Part shown: positions 1 to 8,122 of the stretch, one piece after another
Numbering within the stretch: the stretch's first letter is position 1
Layout of the letters: the number at the start of each line of letters is the position of its first letter
Assembly (NCBI RefSeq): GCF_016598475.1
Contig: NZ_JAEMUX010000034.1
Location: 19,342-83,341, forward strand
Source of the DNA: Streptomyces adelaidensis
GTDB lineage: Bacteria; Actinomycetota; Actinomycetes; Streptomycetales; Streptomycetaceae
Direction of reading: 5' to 3'
DNA: 64,000 bases
Translations under genes and position numbers: made by a program
The notes under the pieces: model-generated
Told to the model about the DNA's origin: nothing
Seen by the model: only the letters and a program-made list of their open reading frames with translations
The model's database searches: none

Positions 1-234
1 GGCCTTCTGCGCGGCCACGAAGCGGTTGACACCGTCGACGTGCCGCGCCTCATCGGCGATCCCGAGCACCACGGCCTGATCGACGGCGCTGCGCGCCATG
101 GCCTCACGCAACCCGGAGATCGTGCCGTTCCCCCGCCGCGGAAGCTGCGGCGACCTGCCGCCGAGAGCGCGCTCGGCGATCCGGTCCGGCCAGGCATGAC
201 AGTGCACGTCGACGACCGAGACGTCGTCCCTCAT
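1..234 (-). CDS. amidohydrolase family protein, 3' end outside window
   Basis: Only the first 78 codons are inside the window. The ATG is at 234 and the frame runs off the left edge. The N-terminus carries VDVHCHAW, the HxH metal-binding start of the TIM-barrel amidohydrolase-2 family, whose members hydrolyse or decarboxylate ring acids and lactones. It is divergent from the SDR at 320 and shares with it an 85-bp AT-rich intergenic region holding an operator-like palindrome. By context it belongs to the catabolic island. Substrate unknown; decarboxylase and lactonase are both possible. Confidence 0.65.
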   Translation of the reverse strand, partial: MRDDVSVVDVHCHAWPDRIAERALGGRSPQLPRRGNGTISGLREAMARSAVDQAVVLGIADEARHVDGVNRFVAAQKA

Positions 235-259
235 CGACTTCCCTCACTCGAATCTAGGT

Positions 260-275
260 TCATGATTATGATAAT
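260..275. promoter_or_regulatory. operator-like site A (island regulon)
   Basis: TCATGATTATGATA at 260-273 overlaps a perfect 11-bp palindrome, ATTATGATAAT, at 265-275. It sits between the divergent amidohydrolase and SDR genes. The same TCATnn[GT][CT]AT core recurs before gntR, before the ABC and P450 units, and twice between the nitronate monooxygenase and crotonase genes. Binding by the GntR protein at 3263 is inferred. Confidence 0.5.
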
Positions 276-319
276 ATCCAAGTATCGGTCACAGGTGAAG
301 AGCACGGAGGTACGCCGCT

Positions 320-1078
320 ATGGGCAACGCCGCTTCATACGATCTCTCCGGCCGGGTGGCCTTGGTGACCGGCGGGAGCCGCGGGCTGGGGCGGGCCATG
401 GCGCTCGGACTCGCCGCGGCCGGAGCGGATGTGGTCATCGCCAGCCGGAAGATCGAGGCCTGCGAGAAGACCGCGGCCGAGGTGGAGGCGACGACCGGGC
501 GCCGGGCCCTGCCCCTCGCCTTCCACGCCGGGCGGTGGGACCAGGCCGCGTCGCTGACCGAGCAGGTCTACGAGCACTTCGGCCGGATCGACGTGCTCGT
601 GAACAACGCCGGCATGTCCCCGGTGTACGACTCGGTGGAATCGGTGTCCGAGGAACTGTTCGACAAAGTCATCGGCGTCAACCTGAAGGGACCGTTCCGG
701 CTCACGGCTCTCATCGGGACCCGCATGGCCGCGGCGGGCGGCGGTTCGATCATCAACGTCACCAGCATGGGTGCCGCGAGACCACGGCCCGACATTCTGC
801 CGTACGCCGCGGCCAAGGCCGGGCTCAATTCCCTGACCGTCGGTTTCGCCCACGCCTTCGGGCCGGACGTGCGGTGCAACGCCATCATGGCCGGAACGTT
901 CCTCACCGACGTCAGCAAGGACTGGGACGCCGACGAATTCCGCGCGCGAGCGGCCCGGTTCGCGTTGCGGCGAGGCGGCAGGCCGGACGAGATCGTCGGC
1001 GCCGCCCTCTACCTGGCCGGCGACGCGTCGAGCTACACGACCGGCGCCGTGATCCCGGTCGACGGCGGCCAGCCGTGA
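320..1078 (+). CDS. short-chain dehydrogenase/reductase (SDR)
   Basis: A 252-residue classical SDR that should catalyse NAD(P)-dependent alcohol/ketone interconversion in the cytoplasm. Visible motifs are the nucleotide-binding TGGSRGLG (residues 17-24), NNAG near 95-98, and a catalytic triad of Ser149, Tyr162 and Lys166 (YxxxK). Length is normal for the family. The ATG is preceded by a good ribosome site (GGAGG at 306-310). It is first in a + strand unit with the thiolase and amidohydrolase and is one of four SDRs in the island, so it probably oxidises a hydroxylated intermediate. Exact substrate cannot be told. Confidence 0.85.
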   Translation: MGNAASYDLSGRVALVTGGSRGLGRAMALGLAAAGADVVIASRKIEACEKTAAEVEATTGRRALPLAFHAGRWDQAASLTEQVYEHFGRIDVLVNNAGMSPVYDSVESVSEELFDKVIGVNLKGPFRLTALIGTRMAAAGGGSIINVTSMGAARPRPDILPYAAAKAGLNSLTVGFAHAFGPDVRCNAIMAGTFLTDVSKDWDADEFRARAARFALRRGGRPDEIVGAALYLAGDASSYTTGAVIPVDGGQP

Positions 1079-1112
1079 TCCGTCCCGGACCACCGACAGC
1101 GAGGAGTGCAGC

Positions 1113-2294
1113 GTGAACACCGCGGTGATCGTGGAAGCCGTCCGTTCCCCCCTGGCCCGGGGCAGAGCGACGGGGGCGCTGGCCTCGTGCCACCCGGTGG
1201 ACCTGCTGGCGCAGACGCTCTCCGCGCTCGTCACGCGCGCCGGGATCGACCCCGGCGAGGTGGACGACGTCCTGGTGGGCTGCGTCGGGCAGGTGGGCGA
1301 GCAGTCGGCGACGCCGGGGCGGCAGGCGTGGCTGGCCGCCGGATTCCCCGTCCACGTGCCCTCCACCACGATCGAGCGCAAGTGCGGCTCGGGGCAGCAG
1401 GCGATCGACTTCGCGGCGCAGGGCATCATGGCGGGCGCCTATGACATCGTGATCGCCGCCGGGGTCGAGTCGATGAGCCGGGTTCCGATGGGCTCGGCGC
1501 GTATGGGGGCCGACCCGGTCGGCCCGGGCGTGCGAGCCCGGTACCCGGTCCTCGCGCCCCAGGGCGTTTCCGCGGAGCTGGTCGCCGCCAAGTGGAACCT
1601 GCGCCGCGAGGAGCTGGACGCCTACGCCGCGCGCTCCCACCAGCGGGCCGCGGCGGCGCTGTCGACCGGGCGGTTCGCCACCGAGACGGTTCCCATCACC
1701 CTCAGCGACGGGACGGTCGTCTCGCAGGACGAGACGGTTCGTCCGGACACGACGGCGCAGCGGCTCGCGGCGCTGAAGCCGGCCTTCGACAGCGTCGAGC
1801 ACCGGGCACGGTTTCCGGACCTCGACTGGAAGGTGACAGCGGGCACCTCCTCGCAGATCACCGACGGAGCCGCCGCACTGCTGCTGATGAGCGAGCGACG
1901 CGCCGCCGCGCTCGGCATCCGACCACGCGCCCGACTGGTCGCGTCGGCCGTCTGCGGCGACGATCCGCTGCTGATGCTCACCGGTCCCATCCCGGCGACG
2001 GCAAAGGTGCTCGCACGCGCCGGGCTCTCGATCGGTGACCTCGACACCGTCGAACTGAACGAGGCGTTCGCGCCGGTGCCGCTGGCCTGGCAGGCCGAGT
2101 TCGGCCTCGACGAGGAACGACTCAACCCTCACGGCGGCGCGATCGCCCTGGGCCACCCGCTCGGGGCTTCCGGGTGCCGCCTCATGACAACGATGATCCA
2201 CCACCTGGAGCGCACCGGTGGCCGCTACGGCCTGCAGACGATGTGCGAGGCGGGCGGCATGGCGAACGCGTCCGTAGTAGAGCGCCTGGGCTGA
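1113..2294 (+). CDS. thiolase (acetyl-CoA acyltransferase family)
   Basis: 393 residues, normal for a thiolase. It should cleave a beta-ketoacyl-CoA with CoA to release acetyl- or propionyl-CoA. The nucleophile is Cys91 in ERKCGSGQ. His348 in GHPLGASG and the second cysteine, Cys378 in CEAGGMA, complete the active site. The start is GTG with GAGGAG upstream, 34 bp after the SDR stop, so the two are co-transcribed. It is probably the last carbon-carbon cleavage step of the island pathway; a steroid or lipid thiolase cannot be excluded on sequence alone. Confidence 0.88.
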   Translation: MNTAVIVEAVRSPLARGRATGALASCHPVDLLAQTLSALVTRAGIDPGEVDDVLVGCVGQVGEQSATPGRQAWLAAGFPVHVPSTTIERKCGSGQQAIDFAAQGIMAGAYDIVIAAGVESMSRVPMGSARMGADPVGPGVRARYPVLAPQGVSAELVAAKWNLRREELDAYAARSHQRAAAALSTGRFATETVPITLSDGTVVSQDETVRPDTTAQRLAALKPAFDSVEHRARFPDLDWKVTAGTSSQITDGAAALLLMSERRAAALGIRPRARLVASAVCGDDPLLMLTGPIPATAKVLARAGLSIGDLDTVELNEAFAPVPLAWQAEFGLDEERLNPHGGAIALGHPLGASGCRLMTTMIHHLERTGGRYGLQTMCEAGGMANASVVERLG

Positions 2295-2308
2295 GCGGTG
2301 ACACGGCG

Positions 2309-3169
2309 ATGACGGCCCCGACGATCGATGCCCACGTGCATGTCTGGAACCTCCGGCACCGGGACCAGCCATGGATCGACGCCGGCCGCGGTGCCATCCG
2401 GCGCGACTTCTCCCTGGACGACTTCACCGCGGCGACGAGGGACACGGGCGTCCGGCGGGCCGTACTCGTCCAGGTGCTCAACATGGCCGAGGAGACCCGC
2501 GAGCACCTGCTGCGAGCACAGCACGACGACCGGGTCGCGGGCGTCGTCGGATGGGTCGATCTCGCGGCTCCCGCAGTGGCCGAGCAACTCGCCGGACTGC
2601 GGGCCTGCCCCGGCGGCGAGTCCCTGGCCGGGATCCGGCACCAGGCGCTCGCCGAGGACGAACCGGCGGGCTGGCTGGAGCAGCCGGCGGTCCAGTCGGG
2701 CTTGCGGGAACTGGCCGGCCAGAATCTGCCCTACGACCTGATGTTCCTTCCCGAGCACATGGAGGCGGTCACGCGCACGGTGCGCACGCACGAGGACCTG
2801 ACCTTCGTGCTCGACCACCTGGGCAAGCCACCGATCGCGACAGGTGCCCTCGCCCCGTGGGCGGCGGGTGTCAGGGAACTGGGGCGCTCGCCCAATGTCG
2901 TGTGCAAGCTGTCGGGAATGGTCACGACGGCCGCGCGATCCGGCTGGACGACAGGGGATCTGCGGCCCTATGCCGAGACCGCCATCGAGGTGTTCGGGCC
3001 GGAGCGTCTCATGTTCGGCTCCGACTGGCCGGTGTCGCTGCTCGCCGCCGCCTATCCGGAGGTGGTCAGGACCTGCGCGGAACTCGTCGCCGAACTTAGC
3101 CCGGACGAACAGGCGCTCATCTTCTCGACCACCGCCACGCGCGTGTACGGCCTCATGACGTCAACCTGA
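2309..3169 (+). CDS. amidohydrolase-2 family hydrolase (lactonase-like)
   Basis: 286 residues starting MTAPTIDAHVHVWN. The HxH metal pair is His9/His11, and FGSDWP near the C-terminus supplies the usual metal-binding Asp. This is the family of fuconolactonase and 2-pyrone-dicarboxylate lactonase-type enzymes. It follows the thiolase by 14 bp. With a Baeyer-Villiger monooxygenase in the same island, hydrolysis of the lactone product is an attractive role, but that is inference. The ATG at 2309 was chosen because upstream in-frame sequence lies inside the thiolase gene. Confidence 0.75.
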   Translation: MTAPTIDAHVHVWNLRHRDQPWIDAGRGAIRRDFSLDDFTAATRDTGVRRAVLVQVLNMAEETREHLLRAQHDDRVAGVVGWVDLAAPAVAEQLAGLRACPGGESLAGIRHQALAEDEPAGWLEQPAVQSGLRELAGQNLPYDLMFLPEHMEAVTRTVRTHEDLTFVLDHLGKPPIATGALAPWAAGVRELGRSPNVVCKLSGMVTTAARSGWTTGDLRPYAETAIEVFGPERLMFGSDWPVSLLAAAYPEVVRTCAELVAELSPDEQALIFSTTATRVYGLMTST

Positions 3170-3243
3170 ATCCGGCCGGGTCCCGCTCGACGAACTCCTC
3201 CAGCAGCGAAATCCGGCCTGCGACCGTCCCGAGACCAGGATCA

Positions 3244-3257
3244 TCATCGTTATCATT
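3244..3257 (+). promoter_or_regulatory. operator-like site B with leaderless -10 of gntR
   Basis: TCATCGTTATCATT matches site A in its TCAT-N2-TTAT core. TATCAT at 3251-3256 is a plausible -10 hexamer only 6 bp before the gntR ATG, which implies a leaderless transcript. The operator therefore overlaps the promoter, as expected for autoregulation. Confidence 0.5.
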
Positions 3258-3262
3258 GGCGG

Positions 3263-4009
3263 ATGGACGACAACCAGGATCCGGGCCAACAACCGTTCAA
3301 GCGCGGCAACAAGGTGGCCGAGGCGGTTGCACGCAGCATCGTCCGGAGAATCCGCACGGAAGGTCTCGGTCCGGGGGCTCAGCTGCCCTCCGAGGCGCAG
3401 ATGCTCAAGGAGTACGGCATCGGCAGAGGTTCCATGCGCGAGGCGCTGCGCATTCTGGAAGTCAACGGTTTGATCAGGCTCAAGCCAGGCCCCGGTGGCG
3501 GACCGGTCGTCTCCGGCGTGCAGAGCGAACACTTCGGCCGCATGGCCACGCTGTACTTCCAGGCGCAGGGCACGACGTTCCGGGAGCTGATCGAGGCGCG
3601 GCTGACGCTTGAACCGCTCATGGCCCGGCTGGCGGCGGAGCGGCAGGACCCGGAGCTGATGAAGAAGCTGCCGCAGACGGCCGAAATCGCCCGAGTCGGC
3701 GACGATGACGAGTACCTCAGCTCGACCAACGACTTTCACCGGCTGATCGCCGCCATGTCCGGCAACGGGATCATGAACCTGTTCGGCCAGTCGATTTCGG
3801 ACATCTTCCGCGACAGGGTCAGCGGCATCGTCTTCCCGAAAACGCGGCGCAAGGAGGTCACCAAGGCCCACATGGACATCATGACGGCGATCAAAAACGG
3901 GCAGCCGGACGAGGCCCACGATCTCATGTACGAACACATGGCGCAGTACGTGGCCTACGTCAAACGCGGTCACCCGACTCTGCTCAACGAGGTCGTGGAC
4001 TGGCGCTGA
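3263..4009 (+). CDS. GntR family regulator, FadR/FCD subfamily
   Basis: 248 residues. The N-terminal winged helix-turn-helix (about 15-80) shows PSEAQMLKEYGIGRGSMREALR followed by LEVNGLIRLKPGPGGG. The C-terminal all-helical FCD-type ligand domain (about 95-235) contains DFHRLIAAMSGN and AHMDIMTAIKNG, in which the His and Asp residues usually bind metal or acid ligand. It is the only transcription factor in the island, so it probably represses the surrounding units and is released by an acid or acyl-CoA intermediate. It has its own leaderless promoter and is convergent with the ABC operon. Confidence 0.88.
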   Translation: MDDNQDPGQQPFKRGNKVAEAVARSIVRRIRTEGLGPGAQLPSEAQMLKEYGIGRGSMREALRILEVNGLIRLKPGPGGGPVVSGVQSEHFGRMATLYFQAQGTTFRELIEARLTLEPLMARLAAERQDPELMKKLPQTAEIARVGDDDEYLSSTNDFHRLIAAMSGNGIMNLFGQSISDIFRDRVSGIVFPKTRRKEVTKAHMDIMTAIKNGQPDEAHDLMYEHMAQYVAYVKRGHPTLLNEVVDWR

Positions 4010-4114
4010 ACACGCCCCCAGCCATCCGGCCGGTGCTCACCCGCCCGTCAGCCCGGGGAGGAAGTGGCGCCGGGGAACGGGACATGCCGCGGCGAAGCCC
4101 GCATCTCGCCGGGA

Positions 4115-4157
4115 CCCCGGAAAGCCCTGGCAGCTGCACTGCCAGGGCTTTCCGGGG
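4115..4157. terminator. bidirectional terminator, 19-bp perfect stem
   Basis: A perfect 19-bp inverted repeat (4115-4133 and 4139-4157) with a 5-nt loop CTGCA and no T-tract. It lies between the convergent gntR and ABC-transporter genes. Confidence 0.8.
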
Positions 4158-4200
4158 TGCGCTCGGCATGCTGAGCATCACCGATTCACCGATGGACACT

Positions 4201-5334
4201 TCACCCCTTGACGCCCCACAACTTGAAGTACTGCTCCTGGACGTCCTCGACCACGGGGAAGAGCGAACTCGAGGACGGCAGGTTGTCCTTGTTGATGATC
4301 CAGACCGGCGTCCCTGAGTCGACCAGCGGCACACCGACGGTCTTGCGGACCACGGCATCGACCATGGCGAACATCTCTTCGTAGTACGGGAACATGATGG
4401 TGCCGTCCATGCTGCCGTTCGCGATGTACTGGAGCACCGTGGTGTCCGGCCCCTCCCCGAAGACCTTGACGTCGCCCAGTCCTGCCGCCTTCAGCGCGGC
4501 CGGCAGCCCGATGGCCAGCGCGTTGTCGGCGCTGAGCACCACGTACTTCACCTTGGGATGGGAGCGCAGGTAGGACACGATGCGGTCCGGCACGTCCTTG
4601 CCGAGCGCGGAGAGCGGGACGTCCACGCTCTCCACGTCGCAGTCCGGGCACAGCCGGGCCAACTCCGGCTTCAACGCCTTGTAGAGGGCGGTGAGGATCG
4701 GGAAGGCGCCGATGTCGAAGAACACCGCGTTGCCCTTGCCCTCGCTCTCCGCGACGACCCAGGCCGCCATGACCTTGCCGAGTTGCTCGTTCTGCTTCGG
4801 CGTGCCGACCACGAAGTCGATGCCGTCGGCGGTCGCCGGGTCGGTGGTGCAGCACGCGGCCACGACTGTGCCGTTGGCCTTGACCTGCTTGAGCTCCTTG
4901 GCGAAGATCGCCTTCGGTGTCGCGGTGTAGAGCACGCCGTCAGGCTTGTCCCGAACCACCTGGGTCCACGCGGCCTTGACCTTCTCCGGGGTGCCGTCCG
5001 TGTTGATCGTCTTCAGGGTCCAGCCGAGCGCGTCGGTCGCCGACCGGATCACGTCGCTTTCCAGGTTGCAGGCCGGGCTGCCACAGCTGATGAAGGTCAG
5101 TTGCTTGCCGCGGGGTATCGGCTTGTCGATGGCTTCCTTGGCCGAGATCTCGGTCGGCCGCTTGGTGTGCTCGGCGACGATGCTCTTCGCCTCGTCGACA
5201 CGCGCGGTCGAGGCATCGCTCGAGGCTGTCTCCGTTCCTCCCCCGCACGCGGCGAGCGCCAGGGCCATGATGACTGTCACCGCCAGAAGCACCGGTCGGC
5301 GCCGTCCAGCGTTGTGGAACACATGTCTTCTCAT
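4201..5334 (-). CDS. ABC transporter substrate-binding lipoprotein (CUT2/ribose-type)
   Basis: 377 residues from the ATG at 5334. GGAGG five bases upstream decides this start over an in-frame ATG at 5346. A lipoprotein signal ends in LALAACGGG, so the mature protein is anchored at the Cys and captures ligand outside the membrane. The body looks like a type-1 periplasmic-binding fold of the ribose/sugar class. It is third in the operon, 43 bp behind the permease, with the GntR gene convergent. Because the neighbours are P450/BVMO catabolic genes rather than sugar genes, the ligand may be a terpenoid or other alicyclic molecule. Confidence 0.82.
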   Translation of the reverse strand: MRRHVFHNAGRRRPVLLAVTVIMALALAACGGGTETASSDASTARVDEAKSIVAEHTKRPTEISAKEAIDKPIPRGKQLTFISCGSPACNLESDVIRSATDALGWTLKTINTDGTPEKVKAAWTQVVRDKPDGVLYTATPKAIFAKELKQVKANGTVVAACCTTDPATADGIDFVVGTPKQNEQLGKVMAAWVVAESEGKGNAVFFDIGAFPILTALYKALKPELARLCPDCDVESVDVPLSALGKDVPDRIVSYLRSHPKVKYVVLSADNALAIGLPAALKAAGLGDVKVFGEGPDTTVLQYIANGSMDGTIMFPYYEEMFAMVDAVVRKTVGVPLVDSGTPVWIINKDNLPSSSSLFPVVEDVQEQYFKLWGVKG

Positions 5335-5377
5335 CGGATCCTCCATTGGACCGACTGGAATGGTGCAGGGGGGTGGT

Positions 5378-6430
5378 TCAGGGGGCCCGACGGCCCCGGA
5401 GGCGCGTGCGGCGCTGGACCCCCGAAGACGCCAGGGCGGCGATCAGGACGACGCCGGTGAACATGTTCGACGCCCACGGCGGCGCGCTGCCCAGGGCGAG
5501 ACCGGTGAGTCCCGTCCCCAGCATCAGGACCGCGGTGAGAGTCCCCCAGGCGTTGAACCTGCCGTGCTTGAACTGCGTCGCGCCGAGGAACACTGCGGCG
5601 AACGCGGGCAGCAGGTACGGGGTGCCCGCGGTGGGCGAGCCCGAGCCGAGATTGGACGCGAGCACGATGCCGGCGAAGCCGGCGATCAGCGACGACGCGA
5701 TGAGCGAGAGAAAGCGGAGCCGCTCCACGCGGACCCCGGCCAGGCGCGCGGCATCCGCGTTGAAGCCCGCCGCGTAGAGCCTGCGTCCCGTCGCGGTGTG
5801 CTCCAGCACGTACCAGGTCGCCGCCGCGGCGAGCACCGCGTAGAAGACAGGGAGCACGATGCCGCCGACGTCGGTCTGCCCGATCGAGGTGAAGCTGCCG
5901 GTCAGCCGGTCGTCGGTGATGCTGATGTCCTTGGTGACGAAGGTGATCAGCGCCTGGATGATCGAGCCGGTACCGAGCGTGCCGATGAGTGACTCGACGC
6001 CCAGCACGACCACCACGATCGCGTTGATGACCCCGACCAACAGCGCGGCGAGAAGCGCGATCCCGATCGCGGCCGGAAGGCCCATGCCGGTGTGCACCAT
6101 GAGGTAGGCGACGGTGACACCGCTGAGCGACATCGTGTACGCGAAGGACAGGTCGAACACCCGGGCCGTCAGCGGAACCACCAGCGCCAGCGCCGCCAAC
6201 GCTATGCCGGCGTTGCTGTTCAGGATCTGCTTGGCCGTCGCGGCGGTCGGGAAGACGTCGGGCAGCCAGACCGAGAAGAGCACGATCTGCAGGAGCAGGA
6301 CCCAGATCGCTCCTATGTTGCCGAAGCCGAACGTGGCCCGCAGTGTGCGAGCCGTCAGCTCGGGTGCGGCTGCCGGGGGTTCACCGCCGGTGGGAGCGTG
6401 GGTCGGGTGGGCGGTGCTGTCGGTGGTCAT
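5378..6430 (-). CDS. ABC transporter permease (CUT2/BPD-2 type)
   Basis: 350 residues from the ATG at 6430, which shares one base with the upstream ATPase stop (TGATG). After a hydrophilic proline-rich N-terminus of about 35 residues come roughly ten hydrophobic segments, as in RbsC-type permeases. The cytoplasmic loop around YAAGFNADAARLAGV matches the EAA-like coupling region of this family. It should form the membrane channel of the importer with the flanking ATPase and binding protein. No second permease gene is present, so a homodimer is expected. Confidence 0.83.
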   Translation of the reverse strand: MTTDSTAHPTHAPTGGEPPAAAPELTARTLRATFGFGNIGAIWVLLLQIVLFSVWLPDVFPTAATAKQILNSNAGIALAALALVVPLTARVFDLSFAYTMSLSGVTVAYLMVHTGMGLPAAIGIALLAALLVGVINAIVVVVLGVESLIGTLGTGSIIQALITFVTKDISITDDRLTGSFTSIGQTDVGGIVLPVFYAVLAAAATWYVLEHTATGRRLYAAGFNADAARLAGVRVERLRFLSLIASSLIAGFAGIVLASNLGSGSPTAGTPYLLPAFAAVFLGATQFKHGRFNAWGTLTAVLMLGTGLTGLALGSAPPWASNMFTGVVLIAALASSGVQRRTRLRGRRAP

Positions 6431-7965
6431 CAGTGTTCTCCGGTCCCCAGGACGCTCATCATTGCGCGCTCGGATATGTCGTTGCCCTCCAGTTGGGCCA
6501 CCACCGTGCCGCGGCCCAGGACCAGGACTCGGTGGCACATCGCGACCAGGTCGCCCGCGTCGGTCGAGGACACGACGACCGCGAGGCCCGCGGCTGCCTG
6601 CTCCGCGATCAGGTCGTAGATGGCCTCGCGCGTCCCGATGTCGACGCCGGCGGTGGGTTCGCTGAGGACGAGGACCCCTGCCTGTGCTGCCAGGCAGCGG
6701 GCCAGGACGACCTTCTGCTGGTTGCCGCCGGACAGCGAGGTGACGACCGCGCCGGTCGAGGCCGCCTTGATCTGGACGCGCCGCGTCCAGGTGTCCACCA
6801 GCTCGCGCTCCGCCGCCTTCAACAACCGTCCACGGCAGCCCAGCTTCCCGAGCACGGACAGAGAGAGGTTCTCGGCCACGGTGAACTCGGCGATGACGCC
6901 CTCGCGACCGCGATCGGCCGGCACGATCGGCAGCCGGGGCCGGCGCGTATCGCCGACGCTCCACCACGCGGCGGAGCTCCCGGGCAGTTGCACCTCCCCG
7001 GCGGCCGGACCGTCCGGAGCCTCACCGGCCAGGAGGTGCGGAAGCTCTTCCATGCCCGACCCGGGCAGACCCGCGATGCCGAGCACCTCGCCAGCGCGCA
7101 GTTCGACGTCGACGCCGGCGAGATAGCGGGCCCGCAGGCCTCTGCCGCGCAGCACCACCTCGCCGTCGCCTCCGGTCCGACTCCCCGCCCGGTAGTCAGC
7201 GTTGACCGCGCTGCCCACCATCAGCTCCGCAAGCGAGTTCCTCGTCAGGCCGGCCACCTCGGTGGTGGCCGCGACGCTGCCGTCACGCAACACCGTGACG
7301 CGGTCGGCGATCTGGAAGATCTCGTCCAGCCGGTGGGAGACGTAGAGCACGCTGGAGCCGCTGCGCCGCAGCTCCCGCACGATCTGCAACAGCCGTTCGA
7401 CCTCGGTGTGAGGAAGTACCGCCGTCGGTTCGTCCAGCACCAGCACGCCGCGGCCACCCTCCCATCCGGCGAGCGCCGCCGCGATGGCCACGATGGTGCG
7501 TTGCACCGGAGTGGCCTCGGTCAGCGGCCGTCGGACGTCGATATCGGCGCCGAAGCGCGACAGCATCGCCTCCGTCGTCCGCCGCTGCTGAGCCCAGTCG
7601 ATCCGGCCGGGCCGGCGGGCGAACCCGCCCAGCAGGGCGAGGTTGTCCATCGCGCTCAGTTCCAGGATGAGTCCGAGGTCCTGGTGCACGAACCGCAGCC
7701 GGTCGTGGCGCGACGCGGCCACCACACCGAGGGCGACCGGGGCGTCGTCGAGCCACGCTTGAGCCCCGTGATCGGCGTGGTAATAGCCGGCCAGGATCTT
7801 GATCAGGGTGGACTTGCCCGAGCCGTTCTGCCCCATCAGGGCATGCACCTCGCCCTGATGGACGTCGAGGCTCACGTCGCTCAGAGCGCGGGTGCCCGGG
7901 AACGTCTTGGACAGCGAGCGCAGACGAAGTACGGAGATACCCGAAGACACGGGTTGATCAGCCAT
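6430..7965 (-). CDS. ABC transporter ATP-binding protein, two-domain RbsA type
   Basis: 511 residues with two ABC modules in one chain. The first has Walker A GQNGSGKST and Walker B VLDEPTAVLP. The second has the degenerate GLPGSGMEEL in place of Walker A and an intact SLSGGNQQK signature, the usual asymmetry of RbsA/XylG-type ATPases. The ATG at 7965 is preferred because the -10 box at 7981-7986 lies just upstream of it and downstream of an alternative in-frame ATG at 8010. It is first in the importer operon and divergent from the P450. The operator-like palindrome at 8009 touches its -35 box. Confidence 0.85.
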   Translation of the reverse strand: MADQPVSSGISVLRLRSLSKTFPGTRALSDVSLDVHQGEVHALMGQNGSGKSTLIKILAGYYHADHGAQAWLDDAPVALGVVAASRHDRLRFVHQDLGLILELSAMDNLALLGGFARRPGRIDWAQQRRTTEAMLSRFGADIDVRRPLTEATPVQRTIVAIAAALAGWEGGRGVLVLDEPTAVLPHTEVERLLQIVRELRRSGSSVLYVSHRLDEIFQIADRVTVLRDGSVAATTEVAGLTRNSLAELMVGSAVNADYRAGSRTGGDGEVVLRGRGLRARYLAGVDVELRAGEVLGIAGLPGSGMEELPHLLAGEAPDGPAAGEVQLPGSSAAWWSVGDTRRPRLPIVPADRGREGVIAEFTVAENLSLSVLGKLGCRGRLLKAAERELVDTWTRRVQIKAASTGAVVTSLSGGNQQKVVLARCLAAQAGVLVLSEPTAGVDIGTREAIYDLIAEQAAAGLAVVVSSTDAGDLVAMCHRVLVLGRGTVVAQLEGNDISERAMMSVLGTGEH

Positions 7966-7980
7966 GTGATGCACGTCGCA

Positions 7981-8010
7981 ACCATAATCAGCGACTTCAA
8001 ACAGTGTCAA
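7981..8010 (-). promoter_or_regulatory. near-consensus vegetative promoter of the ABC operon
   Basis: On the minus strand TTGACA (8005-8010) and TATGGT (7981-7986) are 18 bp apart, an HrdB-like promoter. Transcription would begin about 10 bp before the ATPase ATG. The overlap of the -35 with site C suggests repression by occlusion. Confidence 0.65.
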
Positions 8011-8025
8011 TCATGCGCATTGATT
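8009..8025. promoter_or_regulatory. operator-like site C
   Basis: AATCATGCGCATTGATT is an almost perfect dyad (ATGCGCAT core). Its TCATGCGCATTGAT matches site E in 11 of 14 positions. It lies in the 157-bp gap between the divergent ABC and P450 units. A weaker relative (TATGTGCATGG) follows at 8070-8080, close to the P450 promoter. Confidence 0.55.
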
Positions 8026-8122
8026 TCATTCATCGCCTTCGATGCGATCACGCCGAGACCATTGATTACTATGTGCATGGTTATTAGGGTCGTGCCCAAC
8101 CTCGACGAGGAGGAGCGCACCC